Positions 10,397 to 20,515 of a stretch of 64,000 nt of DNA are shown here, in pieces. This stretch comes from Pseudoduganella guangdongensis (GTDB taxonomy: Bacteria; Pseudomonadota; Gammaproteobacteria; Burkholderiales; Burkholderiaceae_D). The DNA is taken from positions 186,001-250,000 of the forward strand of contig NZ_WWCJ01000007.1 of the NCBI RefSeq assembly GCF_009857475.1, written 5' to 3'. A model generated the notes under the pieces. That model was given only the letters and a program-made list of their open reading frames with translations. It was not told the origin of the DNA and searched no databases. A program made the position numbers and the translations under genes. The number at the start of each line of letters is the position of its first letter. Positions within the stretch are counted from its first letter, which is position 1.

Positions 10397-10816
10397 TCAG
10401 TGTTTGTGGCCGCAGCCGCCTGCTTTGGCGGGGCCGCCAGGCAATACGGTGCCGGGAGCACGGCCGGAGTCGCCGGGGAAGCCGGCGGCTTCCAGGCGCT
10501 GCAGGTAGTCGGCCCAATGCTGCTCCTGGCGGGCGCCCAGGTCGTACAGGTAGTCCCAGGTGTAGAGGCCGGAGTTGTGGCCGTCGTCGAAGGTGGGCTT
10601 GACGGCGTAATTGCCGACCGGCTCCAGGTTGCTCATGGCGACGTCGCGTTTGCCGACTTGCAGCACTTCCTGGCCTGGGCCGTGGCCCTTCACCTCCGCC
10701 GAGGGCGAATACACGCGCAGCAGCTCGAACGGGATGTTGAAGCTGGCGCCGTCGTCGAAGGCGACTTCGAGATAGCGTGATTTGCTGTGGACGGTGAGGC
10801 CGGTTGGATTCTTCAT
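10397..10816 (-). CDS. DUF971 family protein
   Basis: A 139-residue protein. The DUF971 domain covers about residues 5-105, with LTVHSKSRYLEVAFDDG, LRVYSPSAEV and YAVKPTFDDGHNSGLYTWDY, the last being the family signature. This domain also forms the N-terminus of gamma-butyrobetaine hydroxylase, where it binds zinc. The C-terminal tail, ending PAKAGGCGHKH, is Gly/Cys/His-rich and could bind metal; that is inference. The start overlaps the stop of the HIT gene by 4 bp (ATGA), so they are coupled. Its usual neighbour is ubiE. Confidence 0.9.
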   Translation of the reverse strand: MKNPTGLTVHSKSRYLEVAFDDGASFNIPFELLRVYSPSAEVKGHGPGQEVLQVGKRDVAMSNLEPVGNYAVKPTFDDGHNSGLYTWDYLYDLGARQEQHWADYLQRLEAAGFPGDSGRAPGTVLPGGPAKAGGCGHKH

Positions 10817-11247
10817 TTCAAATTCTCGATGATCGCGGCGCGCAGGGCCGGCAGCAGCGCGGCACGGGCGGCGATGGCCGCGTCGTCATGCGCGCGCTGT
10901 TGGGCGCCCCAGGTAGGATTGGGGAAGTGCGCGTCGTCAGTGTAGCGCGGGATCACGTGCCAGTGCACGTGCGGCGTCATGTTGCCGAAACTGGCCACGT
11001 TGACCTTGTGCGGGGCCATGGTGGCACGCTGCGCCTGCTCGACCGCCCAGACGGCCTGCATGACGTGGTCGCGGTCCTGCGGCGACAGGTCGGTCATTTC
11101 GCGCACATGGTCGTGCCAGACGACGCGGGTAAAGCCGGGATAACCCGGCTCGTCGACCAGGATCACGGCCAGGCGCTCGTCGCGCCAGACCAGCACGTCC
11201 GCCGGCGGCGCGGCCAGCAGCTTGCACAGGTCGCAGGTCGCCGTCAT
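10813..11247 (-). CDS. HIT family hydrolase
   Basis: A 144-residue histidine triad protein. CDLCKLL near the N-terminus is the zinc-site Cys pair seen in many bacterial HIT proteins, and the triad is [10 protein letters not shown] near residue 100. HIT proteins hydrolyse or transfer nucleotidyl groups from AMP-containing substrates; the physiological substrate cannot be inferred. It overlaps both neighbours by 4 bp (ATGA on each side), forming a tight FAD/Fe-S oxidoreductase-HIT-DUF971 operon. Confidence 0.93.
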   Translation of the reverse strand: MTATCDLCKLLAAPPADVLVWRDERLAVILVDEPGYPGFTRVVWHDHVREMTDLSPQDRDHVMQAVWAVEQAQRATMAPHKVNVASFGNMTPHVHWHVIPRYTDDAHFPNPTWGAQQRAHDDAAIAARAALLPALRAAIIENLK

Positions 11248-14200
11248 ACCAGCACCCTTTCAATGCCGCCGTCGTTGGCGCGGGCGACGTAATCCACCAG
11301 CCAGTTCTCGCCCAGCTTGTGGCGCGCGATCTCGATCACGATATAGTCGGCGGTGGTACTGGAGTCGTCGTTATAGCGGGTCAGGCCTTGCAGGCAGGAC
11401 GGGCAGGAAGTCAGGATTTTGACGTCGCCCTGGAAACCGTCGGCGCGCAGCTTGTCGGCGCCGGCCACCATCTCCTGCTCCTTGCGGAAGCGCACCTGGG
11501 TCGAAATATCCGGACGCGCCGCAGCGAAAGTGCCCGACTCGCCGCAGCAGCGGTCGTTCTTCTCGATCTTCACATTGTCCACCGTGGAAACCAGCGCATT
11601 CACCGTCTTCAGCGGGTCCTGCTGCTTCATCGGCGTGTGGCAAGGATCGTGGTACATGTAGCGGGTGCCCGTCACGCCTTCCAGCTTGACGCCCTTCTCC
11701 AGCAGGTATTCATGGATATCCATGATGCGGCAGCCCGGGAAGATCTTCTCGAACTCGTAGCTCGACAACTGGTCGTAGCAGGTGCCGCACGACACCACCA
11801 CGGTCTTGATGTCCAGGTAGTTCAGCGTATTCGCCATGCGGTGGAAGAGGACGCGGTTATCCGTGATCATCTTCTCGGCCTTGTCGTAGTCGCCCGAGCC
11901 GCGCTGCGGATAGCCGCAGCACAAGTAGCCCGGCGGCAGCACGGTCTGCACGCCCACCTCCCACAGCATGGCCTGCGTTGCCAGGCCCACTTGCGAGAAC
12001 AGGCGCTCCGAGCCGCAGCCCGGGAAGTAGAACACCGCCTCGGTATTGGCGTTGGTCTTCTTCGGATCGCGGATGATCGGGATCATCTTGTTGTCTTCGA
12101 TGTCCAGCAACGCGCGCGCGGTCTTCTTCGGCAGGTTGCCCGGCATCTTCTTGTTCACGAAGTGGATCACCTGCTCGCGCACGGCAGGCTTGCCGACCGA
12201 CGGCGGCGGCGCCTTGGTCTGCTTGCGCGCCACGGCCTTGAACACTTCATGGCCCAGGCGCTGCGCCTTGTAGCCCCAGCCGATCATGGTCTGGCGCGTG
12301 GCCTGGATGGTGGCCGGGTCGGAGGCGTTGAGGAAGAACATGGCCGCGCGCTTGCCCGGATTGAACGAGCGCTTGTCCATCTTGCGCAGCAGGTTGCGCA
12401 TATTCATCGACACGTCGCCGAAGTCGATATTCACCGGGCACGGCGTGGCGCACTTGTGGCACACGGTGCAGTGGTCGCTGACGTCCTCGAACTCCTCCCA
12501 ATGGCGGATCGAGATGCCGCGGCGGGTCTGCTCTTCGTACAGGAAGGCTTCGATCAGGGCCGACGTGGCCAGGATCTTGTCGCGCGGCGAGTACAGCAGG
12601 TTGGCGCGCGGCACGTGGGTCGAGCACACCGGTTTGCATTTGCCGCAGCGCAGGCAGTCCTTGACGCTGTTGGCGATTTCGCCGATATCGCTTTGCTGCA
12701 TGATCAGCGATTCGTGGCCCATCAGGCCGAAGGACGGCGTGTAGGCGTTTTCCAGCGTGGCATGCATGCCCGGCAGGTTGAGCAGCTTGCCCTTGTTGAA
12801 GCGGCCTTCCGGGTCGACGCGTTTTTTGTAATTGCGGAACTCGCTGATCTCGTCGTCGGTCAGGAATTCCAGCTTGGTGATGCCGATGCCGTGCTCGCCC
12901 GAGATCACGCCGTTCAGCGAGCGCGCCAGCTTCATGATGCGCACCACGGCCTTGTGGGCTTCCTGCAGCATTTCGTAGTGGTCGGAGTTGACCGGCAGGT
13001 TGGTGTGCACATTGCCGTCGCCGGCGTGCATGTGCAGCGCCACGAAGACGCGGCCATGCAGCACGCGCTTGTGGATGGCCTGCGCCTCGTCCAGGATCTG
13101 CTTGTAGGCGCCACCGTTGAAGATCTGGCGCAGCACGGCGCGGATCTCCTGCTTCCAGCTGATACGCACGGTGCGGTCTTGCGCCACGTCGAACAGGGTG
13201 GCGTTCGGCTGGCGTTGCAGGCGTTCTTCCAGGGCCGGGGCCAGTGCTTCCAGGCCCAGCGCCAGCAGCTCGCCGCGCACATCGGCCAGCGCTTTATCCA
13301 GGTTGGCCAGAGTGAAGGCCCAGCGCGCGTGCACCTGGTCCACCAGCGCCAGCGCCTGCACCTGGCGGTCGCCCAGCATTTCCGCGTAGCCGACCTTGTC
13401 GTCCGAGGCGTCGTCGCTCTTGCCGATCGGGAGTTTGTCGGCCGCCAGGAACTCGCGCAGTTCCTGCGCCAGCTGCAGCTTGTTCTTGATCGACAGTTCG
13501 ATGTTGATGCGCTCGATGCCGTCGGTGTACTCGCCCATGCGGTTGAGCGGGATCACCACGTCTTCGTTGATCTTGAAGGCATTGGTGTGCTTGGCAATCG
13601 CCGCGGTGCGGGCACGGTCCAGCCAGAACTTCTTGCGCGCTTCCGGGCTCACGGCCACGAAGCCTTCGCCGACACGGGTGTTCGCCAGGCGCACCACTTC
13701 CGATGCAGCCAACGCCACCGCATCTTCATCATCGCCCACGATGTCGCCGAACAGCGCCATCTTCGGCAGCACGCCGCGCTTGGACTTGGTGGCGTAGCCG
13801 ACCGCGCGCAGGTAGCGCTCGTCCAGGTGTTCCAGGCCCGCCAGGCGCAGGGTTTTGAACTGTTCGCCCTGGGCCGGCAAACCGTCCAGGTAATCCTTGA
13901 TCTCCACGATCGACGGGATCGCATCGCGCGCCTGGCCGAAGAACTCCAGGCAGACGGTGCGCGTGAATTTCGGCATCTTGTGCAGGATCCAGCGCGCGGA
14001 CGTGATCAGGCCATCGGTGCCCTCTTTCTGCACGCCCGGCAGGCCGGCCAGGAACTTGTCGGTCACGTCCTTGCCCAGGCCCTCCTTGCGGAACTTGCGG
14101 CCTTCGATTTCCAGGATTTCGGTCTTGAACGGCTGGCCCTTGGACTCACCGCGCGCGTTCGGGTGCGTCCACTCCAGCTTGAAGCGCGCCAGCGGCGTGT

Positions 14201-15251
14201 CGTGGATCTTGGACAGGTTATGGTCCAGGCGCGTGACTTCCAGCCAGTCGCCGTTCGGATCGACCATGCGCCACGAGGCCAGGTTGTCCAGCGCGGTGCC
14301 CCACAGCACGGCCTTCTTGCCGCCGGCATTCATGGCGATATTGCCGCCGATGCAGGAGGCGTGGGCCGAGGTCGGATCGACCGCGAACACAAAGCCCGCC
14401 TTCTCGGCCGCTTCGCTGACTTTGTTGGTGATGACGCCGGCTTCCGAATGGACGGTCGCGTATTCGCGCTCCAGGCCTGGCAGCACTTTCATTTCAACGG
14501 CGCCCAGCTTCAGCAGTTTTTCCGTGTTGATGACGGCCGACAGCGGCGTCAGCGGGATCGCGCCGCCGGTGTAGCCGGTGCCGCCGCCGCGCGGGATGAT
14601 GGTCAGGCCAAGTTCGATACAGCCCTTCACCAGGCCGGCCATTTCATCTTCACTGTCCGGTGTCAGCACCACGAACGGGTATTCCACGCGCCAGTCGGTG
14701 GCGTCGGTCACGTGGCTGATGCGCTTCATGCCGTCGAAGCAGATATTGTGCTTCTCGGTGTACTTGCCCAGCACTTTCTGGGTGCGTTTGCGCAGGTCGT
14801 ACGTCTGGCGGAATTCTTCGCCAAAGTCGGCCACCGCCTTGCTGGCGGCGCGCAGCAGCTTTTCCACGTTGCCGCTGCGCTTCTGCGATTCCGCATCTTC
14901 CGCGTCAACCGTGCTGCGGCGCTTGTCCACCTCCGTCAGGCGGTGGTGCAGCGCATCGATCAGGGCCTGGCGGCGCTTCGGGTTGTCCAGCAGGTCGTCC
15001 TGCAGGTAAGGGTTGCGGCGCACCACCCAGATATCGCCCAGCACCTCGTACAGCATGCGAGCGGATCGGCCAGTCTGGCGGGAAGCCCTCAATTCATCCA
15101 GCAACGCCCAAGACTCTTCGCCCAGGAGGCGGATCACAATTTCGCGATCGGAGAAGGAGGTGTAGTTATAGGGGATTTCCCGCAAGCGGGTGGGGGCGTG
15201 ACCATCGGGCGATTCTGCGAGCAATGCCTGGATTTGTGCTGGTGCGTTCAT
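11244..15251 (-). CDS. Giant FAD-linked oxidase / Fe-S oxidoreductase fusion (DUF3683-type)
   Basis: A 1335-residue three-part flavoprotein starting [17 protein letters not shown]. The N-terminal 170 residues are helical and family-specific. An FAD-binding PCMH domain follows with [18 protein letters not shown] and [16 protein letters not shown], then an FAD-oxidase C-terminal domain ([27 protein letters not shown]). Two 4Fe-4S sites come next, [16 protein letters not shown] and [15 protein letters not shown]. The C-terminal third holds two CCG domains ([36 protein letters not shown]), as in glycolate oxidase GlpC/GlcF or lactate oxidase subunits. It fuses in one chain what GlcD/GlcF do as separate subunits, so a D-2-hydroxyacid dehydrogenase passing electrons to a quinone is likely. 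Its substrate is not known to me. Confidence 0.9.
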   Translation of the reverse strand: MNAPAQIQALLAESPDGHAPTRLREIPYNYTSFSDREIVIRLLGEESWALLDELRASRQTGRSARMLYEVLGDIWVVRRNPYLQDDLLDNPKRRQALIDALHHRLTEVDKRRSTVDAEDAESQKRSGNVEKLLRAASKAVADFGEEFRQTYDLRKRTQKVLGKYTEKHNICFDGMKRISHVTDATDWRVEYPFVVLTPDSEDEMAGLVKGCIELGLTIIPRGGGTGYTGGAIPLTPLSAVINTEKLLKLGAVEMKVLPGLEREYATVHSEAGVITNKVSEAAEKAGFVFAVDPTSAHASCIGGNIAMNAGGKKAVLWGTALDNLASWRMVDPNGDWLEVTRLDHNLSKIHDTPLARFKLEWTHPNARGESKGQPFKTEILEIEGRKFRKEGLGKDVTDKFLAGLPGVQKEGTDGLITSARWILHKMPKFTRTVCLEFFGQARDAIPSIVEIKDYLDGLPAQGEQFKTLRLAGLEHLDERYLRAVGYATKSKRGVLPKMALFGDIVGDDEDAVALAASEVVRLANTRVGEGFVAVSPEARKKFWLDRARTAAIAKHTNAFKINEDVVIPLNRMGEYTDGIERINIELSIKNKLQLAQELREFLAADKLPIGKSDDASDDKVGYAEMLGDRQVQALALVDQVHARWAFTLANLDKALADVRGELLALGLEALAPALEERLQRQPNATLFDVAQDRTVRISWKQEIRAVLRQIFNGGAYKQILDEAQAIHKRVLHGRVFVALHMHAGDGNVHTNLPVNSDHYEMLQEAHKAVVRIMKLARSLNGVISGEHGIGITKLEFLTDDEISEFRNYKKRVDPEGRFNKGKLLNLPGMHATLENAYTPSFGLMGHESLIMQQSDIGEIANSVKDCLRCGKCKPVCSTHVPRANLLYSPRDKILATSALIEAFLYEEQTRRGISIRHWEEFEDVSDHCTVCHKCATPCPVNIDFGDVSMNMRNLLRKMDKRSFNPGKRAAMFFLNASDPATIQATRQTMIGWGYKAQRLGHEVFKAVARKQTKAPPPSVGKPAVREQVIHFVNKKMPGNLPKKTARALLDIEDNKMIPIIRDPKKTNANTEAVFYFPGCGSERLFSQVGLATQAMLWEVGVQTVLPPGYLCCGYPQRGSGDYDKAEKMITDNRVLFHRMANTLNYLDIKTVVVSCGTCYDQLSSYEFEKIFPGCRIMDIHEYLLEKGVKLEGVTGTRYMYHDPCHTPMKQQDPLKTVNALVSTVDNVKIEKNDRCCGESGTFAAARPDISTQVRFRKEQEMVAGADKLRADGFQGDVKILTSCPSCLQGLTRYNDDSSTTADYIVIEIARHKLGENWLVDYVARANDGGIERVLV

Positions 15252-15448
15252 TATGCGTGGACGGGAGGCTGACGCTAGGACAGAACATTCTATCTTATTG
15301 CGGCGCACAAGACAGGAACAGCCTTAGAGGGTGACAGGGTTCCGTTAACGTCAATTAGCAGAACATAATTCCGCAAGACAGCAGAATAACCGGCGTTCGT
15401 TTGCACCCAGGGCAAGCACCAAGCCCGAAATTCTGCGACACTGCTGCT

Positions 15449-15799
15449 ATGCGGAATCTTCTGACCCCACTCCTACTGGCCGCCAGCAGCGTTGCTGGGG
15501 CCGCTCCTGCCGCCCCGCCCTGCGGGCCGACCGACATGAGCCTTGGCATGTTGTCGAACTTTGCCACCACCGAGCGCTACGCGGAAGCCTGCGGCGTCCC
15601 CAAATCCGCCATCGAGCGGGAGCTCACCAGCAGCGTTAAGCTGCTGCGCGCCTGCCTGGAAGCGCGCGGCGTGCCGGCCGCCAAGATCGAGCAGACCCTG
15701 CAGAACGGCGCCAAACTGGGCGAGCAAATGCTGCCGGCCGTGCAGAAAGACCCGGCCTTCTGCCCGCGCATCAAGAGCGGTTTCGGCAAGGCGGGTTAG
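15449..15799 (+). CDS. Small secreted hypothetical protein
   Basis: A 116-residue protein. The start MRNLLTPLLLAASSVAGAAPA gives a classical signal peptide with cleavage near AGA-AP, so the mature protein (about 97 residues) is periplasmic or secreted. It contains four cysteines in the mature part (CGPTDM, YAEACGVP, LLRACLEA, AFCPRIK), spaced as for two disulfides. I do not recognise the family. Its last 4 bp overlap the end of the convergent yqaA gene. Confidence 0.65.
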   Translation: MRNLLTPLLLAASSVAGAAPAAPPCGPTDMSLGMLSNFATTERYAEACGVPKSAIERELTSSVKLLRACLEARGVPAAKIEQTLQNGAKLGEQMLPAVQKDPAFCPRIKSGFGKAG

Positions 15800-16290
15800 C
15801 CGCCCAGCACATTGGCGAGCGAGCGCCAGAAGCCGTCCGGCACGAACAGCAGCAGCGAGGTCATGGTGAGGTAGCGCGCCAGCTTGCCGATCGCCATATA
15901 CATGACCGACGGCCAGAAAGGCAGCTTGAGCCAGCCGCCCAGCGTGCACAGCGGGTCGCCGATGGCGGGCACCCAGGACAGCAGCATGGTCTTGGCGCCA
16001 TGGCGCGCCAGCCAGCCGAACCAGCGGCTTTCGCGCTCCTTGGCGAAGGCCTTCTTGGCGTAATACCCGAGCCAGTAATCGACGATGCCGCCCAGGGTAT
16101 TGCCCAGGGTGGCGACCGCAATGGCCGGCCAGAACATGGCAGGATTGGCTTTGCAGACCGCGAACACGGCCGGTTCGGACCCCATGGGCACCAGCGTGGC
16201 CGAGACGAAACTGATGACAAAGACCGATGTCAGTCCCACTTCGGGCGCCGCAATAAGGTCCAACAGCCAGCGGATAGCGTTTTCAATCAT
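15796..16290 (-). CDS. yqaA: YqaA family VTT-domain membrane protein
   Basis: A 164-residue integral membrane protein of the SNARE-associated/VTT (DedA-like) superfamily, closest to the YqaA type. Characteristic segments are FVSATLVPMGSEPAVFAVC, ATLGNTLGGIVDYWLGYY and LLSWVPAIGDPLCTLGGWLK, which hold the conserved G/D/P residues of the re-entrant loops. DedA relatives include flippases for undecaprenyl phosphate and phosphatidylethanolamine, but YqaA itself is uncharacterised. Monocistronic; divergent from ilvA. Confidence 0.88.
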   Translation of the reverse strand: MIENAIRWLLDLIAAPEVGLTSVFVISFVSATLVPMGSEPAVFAVCKANPAMFWPAIAVATLGNTLGGIVDYWLGYYAKKAFAKERESRWFGWLARHGAKTMLLSWVPAIGDPLCTLGGWLKLPFWPSVMYMAIGKLARYLTMTSLLLFVPDGFWRSLANVLGG

Positions 16291-16429
16291 GGCTCAATTA
16301 TAATCATCCATACCAAGTACCCAGCACGTTAGACATCCTGCGATCCCGCATACCCGCGGCGCAGGCGTGCATCCACCTCCGGTTACCCGCCGTTGACAGT
16401 CTTTGCACCAACCTTTTCCTTTGCAAATC

Positions 16430-17962
16430 ATGACTATCGACTACCTGAAGAAAATCCTGACCTCCCGCGTCTATGACGTGGCCCATGAAACCCCGCTCGA
16501 ACTGGCGCCGATTCTGTCGCAGCGAATCGGCAACCAGATTTACTTCAAGCGCGAGGACATGCAGGACGTCTTTAGCTTCAAGGTACGCGGCGCTTACAAC
16601 AAGATGGCGAATCTGAGCGACGCGCAATTGAAGCGCGGCGTCATTTGCGCCTCCGCAGGCAACCATGCGCAGGGCGTTGCGCTGTCGGCCGCCAAACTTG
16701 GCTGCCGCGCCCTGATCGTCATGCCGGCCACCACGCCGCAGCTGAAAGTCGAATCCGTGCGCCGCCGCGGCGGCGCCAGCGTGGAAGTGGTGCTGCACGG
16801 CGAATCCTATACCGACGCCTACAACCACGCCCTGCAACTCGAAAAAGAGCAGAAGCTGACCTTCGTGCACCCGTTCGACGATCCCGAAGTGATCGCCGGC
16901 CAGGGCACCATCGCCATGGAAATCCTGCGCCAGCATTCCGGCCCGATCCACGCCATCTTCGTGCCGATCGGCGGCGGCGGGCTGATTGCCGGCGTCGCGA
17001 CCTATGTGAAGCAGCTGCGGCCGGATATCAAGGTCATCGGCGTGCAAACCATGGATTCGGATGCCATGGGCCGCTCGATCAAGGCGGGCGAGCGCGTGAC
17101 CTTGTCCGATGTCGGCCTGTTCGCCGACGGCACCGCCGTGCGCCTGGTGGGCGAAGAAACCTTCCGCCTGGCGCAGCAATTCGTGGACGAGGTGATCGTG
17201 GTCGATACCGACGCGATCTGCGCGGCAATCAAGGATGTGTTCACCGATACGCGTTCGATCCTGGAGCCTTCCGGCGCGCTGGCGATTGCCGGCGCCAAGG
17301 CTTATGTGGAGCGCGCGGAAATGAGCAAGTATCCGGTACGGGGCGAAACCCTGGTGACGGTGTGCAGCGGCGCGAATATGAACTTCGACCGCTTGCGCTT
17401 TGTGGCGGAGCGCGCGGAGCTGGGCGAGGCGCGCGAGGCGGTGTTCGCGGTGACGATTCCGGAGCAGCGCGGCACCTTCAAGCGCTTCTGCGGCCTGGTG
17501 GGGGCGCGCAATGTGACGGAGTTCAATTACCGTATCAGCGACAAGGAAGCGGCCCATGTCTTTGTCGGCGTGCAGATTGCGGACCGCAGCGAATCGTCGG
17601 CCATTGCGCGGCGCTTTGAGGAGAATGATTTCCGGACGCTGGACCTGACGCATGATGAACTGGCCAAGTCGCACCTGCGGCACCTGGTGGGCGGCAAGAG
17701 CGAGCTGGCGCGCGACGAGCTGCTGTACCGGTTTGAATTCCCGGAGCGCCCGGGGGCGCTGATGCGCTTCCTCGATTCGATGGAGCCGGAGTGGAATATC
17801 TCGCTGTGCCACTATCGCTCGCAAGGCGGGGATGTGGGGCGGATCTTGATCGGCTTGCAGGTGCCGCCGCAGGATATGGAGAAGTTTGCGCAGTTCCTGG
17901 CGACCTTGGGGTATCGCTATTGGGATGAGTCGCAGAATCCGGTGTATAAGCTGTTCCTGTAA
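16430..17962 (+). CDS. ilvA: Biosynthetic threonine ammonia-lyase
   Basis: A 510-residue PLP enzyme that converts threonine to 2-oxobutanoate, the first step of isoleucine synthesis. The start is MTIDYLKKILTSRVYDVA. The PLP lysine is in YFKREDMQDVFSFKVRGAYN, the phosphate-binding glycine loop is IGGGGLIAGVATYV, and the serine/threonine loop is SAGNHAQGVALSAAKLG. Two C-terminal ACT-like domains (about 335-415 and 430-505, e.g. FAVTIPEQRGTFKRFCGLVG and RFEFPERPGALMRFLDSM) mark the allosteric, isoleucine-inhibited biosynthetic form rather than the short catabolic enzyme. The stop codon is the first bases of the palindromic element at 17961. Confidence 0.97.
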   Translation: MTIDYLKKILTSRVYDVAHETPLELAPILSQRIGNQIYFKREDMQDVFSFKVRGAYNKMANLSDAQLKRGVICASAGNHAQGVALSAAKLGCRALIVMPATTPQLKVESVRRRGGASVEVVLHGESYTDAYNHALQLEKEQKLTFVHPFDDPEVIAGQGTIAMEILRQHSGPIHAIFVPIGGGGLIAGVATYVKQLRPDIKVIGVQTMDSDAMGRSIKAGERVTLSDVGLFADGTAVRLVGEETFRLAQQFVDEVIVVDTDAICAAIKDVFTDTRSILEPSGALAIAGAKAYVERAEMSKYPVRGETLVTVCSGANMNFDRLRFVAERAELGEAREAVFAVTIPEQRGTFKRFCGLVGARNVTEFNYRISDKEAAHVFVGVQIADRSESSAIARRFEENDFRTLDLTHDELAKSHLRHLVGGKSELARDELLYRFEFPERPGALMRFLDSMEPEWNISLCHYRSQGGDVGRILIGLQVPPQDMEKFAQFLATLGYRYWDESQNPVYKLFL

Positions 17963-18134
17963 CCCCGGTAAGCCGGGGTCTGACCCAAGGGCCAGACCCC
18001 GTCAGATCGACCGCCGTGGGTGCTGCTTGTGCGCCGTTGATCTTCGCCGAAAGTCAAAGGCCTTAAACCCGACCTTGAGGCCGCGAAACCGTTGGGGGTC
18101 TGACCCTGCGGGTCAGACCCCGCCTTACCGGGTT
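17961..18134. repeat. REP/BIME-like compound palindrome downstream of ilvA
   Basis: A 174-bp element bounded by AACCCCGGTA-like and TACCGGGTT arms, the same ends as the 5312-5410 element with one extra C on the left. It carries two hairpins. One is GGGGTCTG/CAGACCCC (17975-17982 with 17993-18000). The other is a perfect 12-bp stem, GGGGTCTGACCC/GGGTCAGACCCC (18095-18106 with 18110-18121). About 94 bp of non-palindromic sequence lies between. The element starts at the second base of the ilvA stop codon and ends 17 bp before the queF start, so it fills the whole intergenic gap. Confidence 0.85.
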
Positions 18135-18151
18135 TCAGGTAAACTGCCAAC

Positions 18152-18982
18152 ATGAACCTCCCCGAACACTCCCCCCTCGGCAAGACCTCCGCCTACCGCA
18201 CCGACTACGCCCCAGAGCTGCTGTTCCCGATCCCGCGCCAGGGCAAGCGTGACGAACTCGGCCTGCAAGGCACCCTGCCCTTCTTCGGCGTCGACATCTG
18301 GAACGGCTACGAGCTGTCCTGGCTGAACATGCGCGGCAAGCCGCAAGTCGCGGTGGCGCGCTTCAGCATCCCGGCCGACTCGCCCAACTTGATCGAATCG
18401 AAATCTTTCAAGCTTTACCTCAATTCCTTCAACCAGACCAAACTGGCCGGTCCCGACGCGCTGAAGATCCTGCTGCAGCAAGACCTGTCCGCCGCCGCCG
18501 GCGCCAATGTGCACGTCACCCTGACCATGCAGGAAGACTTCGCCAAGCTGGAAATGGGCGAACTGGAAGGCGAACTGCTGGACCGCCTGGACATTGAAGT
18601 CGACAATTATTCGCCGCAGCCGGAAACCCTGAAAGCCAACTTCGATGAACAGCCGGTCGAAGAAACCCTGGTTTCGCACCTGCTGAAGTCGAACTGCCTG
18701 GTCACCGGCCAGCCCGACTGGGGCAGCGTGCAGATCCGCTACTACGGCCCGCAAATCGACCAGGAAAGCCTGCTCAAATACCTGATTGGTTTCCGCGAGC
18801 ACAACGAATTCCACGAACAATGCGTGGAGCGGATCTTTACCGACATCCTGCGCCAATGCCAGCCGCAACACCTGACGGTGTACGCGCGCTATACCCGGCG
18901 TGGCGGCCTTGATATCAACCCATGGCGCACCAACTTTAGTGGTGCGCAGCGGCCGTCCAATTTGCGCAACGCCCGGCAGTAA
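18152..18982 (+). CDS. queF: NADPH-dependent 7-cyano-7-deazaguanine (preQ0) reductase
   Basis: A 276-residue type II (bimodular) QueF that reduces preQ0 to preQ1 in queuosine synthesis. The NADPH-binding QueF motif is [15 protein letters not shown] in the N-terminal half. The catalytic cysteine and aspartate lie in [19 protein letters not shown], and the substrate-binding glutamate in [18 protein letters not shown]. Length fits the long proteobacterial form. The upstream gap is filled by the palindromic element, and only a weak AGG precedes the ATG. Confidence 0.97.
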   Translation: MNLPEHSPLGKTSAYRTDYAPELLFPIPRQGKRDELGLQGTLPFFGVDIWNGYELSWLNMRGKPQVAVARFSIPADSPNLIESKSFKLYLNSFNQTKLAGPDALKILLQQDLSAAAGANVHVTLTMQEDFAKLEMGELEGELLDRLDIEVDNYSPQPETLKANFDEQPVEETLVSHLLKSNCLVTGQPDWGSVQIRYYGPQIDQESLLKYLIGFREHNEFHEQCVERIFTDILRQCQPQHLTVYARYTRRGGLDINPWRTNFSGAQRPSNLRNARQ

Positions 18983-19042
18983 GGGCTTTTTCCAGAGGGA
19001 AACATTCAGTGAATTTCGAGTTACACGGCTGAGAAACAAGCC

Positions 19043-19048
19043 TATAAT
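19043..19048 (+). promoter_or_regulatory. Consensus -10 box upstream of ptsN
   Basis: A perfect TATAAT 30 bp before the ptsN start codon. The -35 region, around TTACAC at 19021-19026 with a 16-bp spacer, is a poor match, so the promoter is either extended/activated or weak. It would drive ptsN-hprK-rapZ. Confidence 0.5.
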
Positions 19049-19077
19049 GCGCTCGCACCTGCACATAATGTCGCGTC

Positions 19078-19560
19078 ATGAATAACCTGAGCAAAATCCT
19101 TTCGCTAGAGAACGTCCAGCTCGACCTGGAAGTCTCCAGTAAAAAGCGCGCGTTCGAGCAAGCCGGCCTGATCTTTGAGAACAATTGCGGCATTGCTCGT
19201 TCCACCGTTTCCGACAACCTGTTCGCGCGTGAGCGCCTGGGCTCCACCGGCCTGGGTCACGGCGTGGCGGTGCCGCACGGGCGCATCAAGGGTTCCAAGA
19301 GCCTGAAGGCGCCGCTGGCCGCCTTCGTCCGCCTGGCCGAACCGATTCCATTCGAATCGCCGGACGGCAAGCCGGTGAACCTGCTGTTCTTCCTGCTCAT
19401 TCCGGACCATGTGACGCAGCAGCACCTGGAAATCCTGTCCGAAATCGCGGAAATGTTCTCGGACGACGCCTTCCGCACCGCGCTGACGGAAGACCCGGAC
19501 CCGAAATCGGTCCACAGCCGCATCGTCAACTGGCAGCCTAGCCTGCAGGCGGCGGGATAA
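19078..19560 (+). CDS. ptsN: Nitrogen PTS enzyme IIA (EIIA-Ntr)
   Basis: A 160-residue PTS EIIA type-2 domain. The phospho-accepting histidine is in GHGVAVPHGRIKG, and RSTVSDNLFARERLGSTG and NLLFFLLIPDHVTQQHLEIL match EIIA-Ntr. It receives phosphate from NPr and regulates K+ uptake, nitrogen and stress responses through protein contacts rather than sugar transport. It is followed after 3 bp by hprK and then rapZ. In many proteobacteria ptsN lies beside rpoN-hpf; here those genes are about 8 kb away on the other strand. Confidence 0.95.
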   Translation: MNNLSKILSLENVQLDLEVSSKKRAFEQAGLIFENNCGIARSTVSDNLFARERLGSTGLGHGVAVPHGRIKGSKSLKAPLAAFVRLAEPIPFESPDGKPVNLLFFLLIPDHVTQQHLEILSEIAEMFSDDAFRTALTEDPDPKSVHSRIVNWQPSLQAAG

Positions 19561-19563
19561 GCC

Positions 19564-20499
19564 ATGCTGCAGACGCCGCTGACGATCCAGAGACTGTACG
19601 ACGACAATCGCGAAACCCTGCAACTGGGCTGGTTCGCCGGCTTCCCGGGCGGCGAGCGGCTGATCTCCGGCGACGTGGCATCGGCGGCCGACCAGGTCGG
19701 CCACCTGAACACGATCCACCCGGGCCGTATCCAGGTTTTCGGCCACCAGGAAATCAACTACTACCAGCGCCTGAAATCGCTGACGCGCGCCCATGTGATC
19801 GGTGAGCTGATCGCAGGCGGTCCGCCGGCCCTGATCATCGCGCAAGGCCTGGAGACGCCGCCCGACATCCTGGCGATCTGCGACGAAAAGAATATCCCGC
19901 TGTTCTCCACCCCGCTGCCGGCGGCGCAGGTGATCGACTTCCTGCGCGTCTACCTGTCCAAAAAGCTGGCGCAACGCATCATCATGCACGGCGTCTTCAT
20001 GGACGTGCTGGGCGTGGGCGTGCTGATTACCGGCGACTCCGGCCTGGGCAAATCCGAGCTGGGTCTTGAATTGATTTCACGTTCGCACGGCCTGGTGGCC
20101 GACGACGCCGTGGAATTCGCGCGCATCGCGCCCAATATGATCGAAGGCCGCTGCCCGCCGCTGCTGCAAAACCTGCTGGAAGTGCGCGGCCTGGGCCTGC
20201 TCGACATCAAGGCGATCTTCGGCGAGACCGCCGTGCGCCGCAAAATGCGCCTGAAGCTGATCGTGCACCTGGTGCGCCGCTCGGCGCTGGAAGAGGAAGT
20301 GGAGCGCCTGCCGTTCCAGTTCCCGACCGAAGACGTGCTGGGCCTGCCGATCCGCAAAGTCGTGATCCCGGTGGCGGCCGGCCGCAACATCGCGGTGCTG
20401 CTGGAAGCCGCGGTGCGCAACACCATCCTGCAACTGCGCGGCATCGATACCCTGCAAGAATTCATGGAACGGCAACGCCAGGCCATGAGCGGTGACTGA
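19564..20499 (+). CDS. hprK: HPr kinase/phosphorylase
   Basis: A 311-residue bifunctional enzyme that phosphorylates and dephosphorylates a serine of HPr-type proteins. The N-terminal domain (1-125) is the HprK regulatory fold. The C-terminal catalytic domain has Walker [18 protein letters not shown], the catalytic [13 protein letters not shown], the HprK signature [16 protein letters not shown], and the K-loop [15 protein letters not shown]. All active residues are present. In proteobacteria without a full sugar PTS it is thought to regulate PTS-Ntr signalling together with PtsN. 3 bp after ptsN and 16 bp before rapZ. Confidence 0.96.
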   Translation: MLQTPLTIQRLYDDNRETLQLGWFAGFPGGERLISGDVASAADQVGHLNTIHPGRIQVFGHQEINYYQRLKSLTRAHVIGELIAGGPPALIIAQGLETPPDILAICDEKNIPLFSTPLPAAQVIDFLRVYLSKKLAQRIIMHGVFMDVLGVGVLITGDSGLGKSELGLELISRSHGLVADDAVEFARIAPNMIEGRCPPLLQNLLEVRGLGLLDIKAIFGETAVRRKMRLKLIVHLVRRSALEEEVERLPFQFPTEDVLGLPIRKVVIPVAAGRNIAVLLEAAVRNTILQLRGIDTLQEFMERQRQAMSGD

Positions 20500-20515
20500 T
20501 GGTATCATCGGCCGC

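Noticed and set aside
11319..15272. A 1317-codon open frame on the plus strand opposite the FAD/Fe-S oxidoreductase
   Set aside because: It is His/Gln/Arg-rich and without any domain, the typical antisense shadow of a high-GC gene. The minus-strand frame carries complete cofactor motifs.
16297..16304. ATTATAAT between yqaA and ilvA as a -10 box
   Set aside because: No matching -35 at proper distance on either strand, so no promoter was called.
16393..16421. TTGACA upstream of ilvA as a -35 box
   Set aside because: No acceptable -10 box 16-18 bp downstream and it is too close to the start codon.
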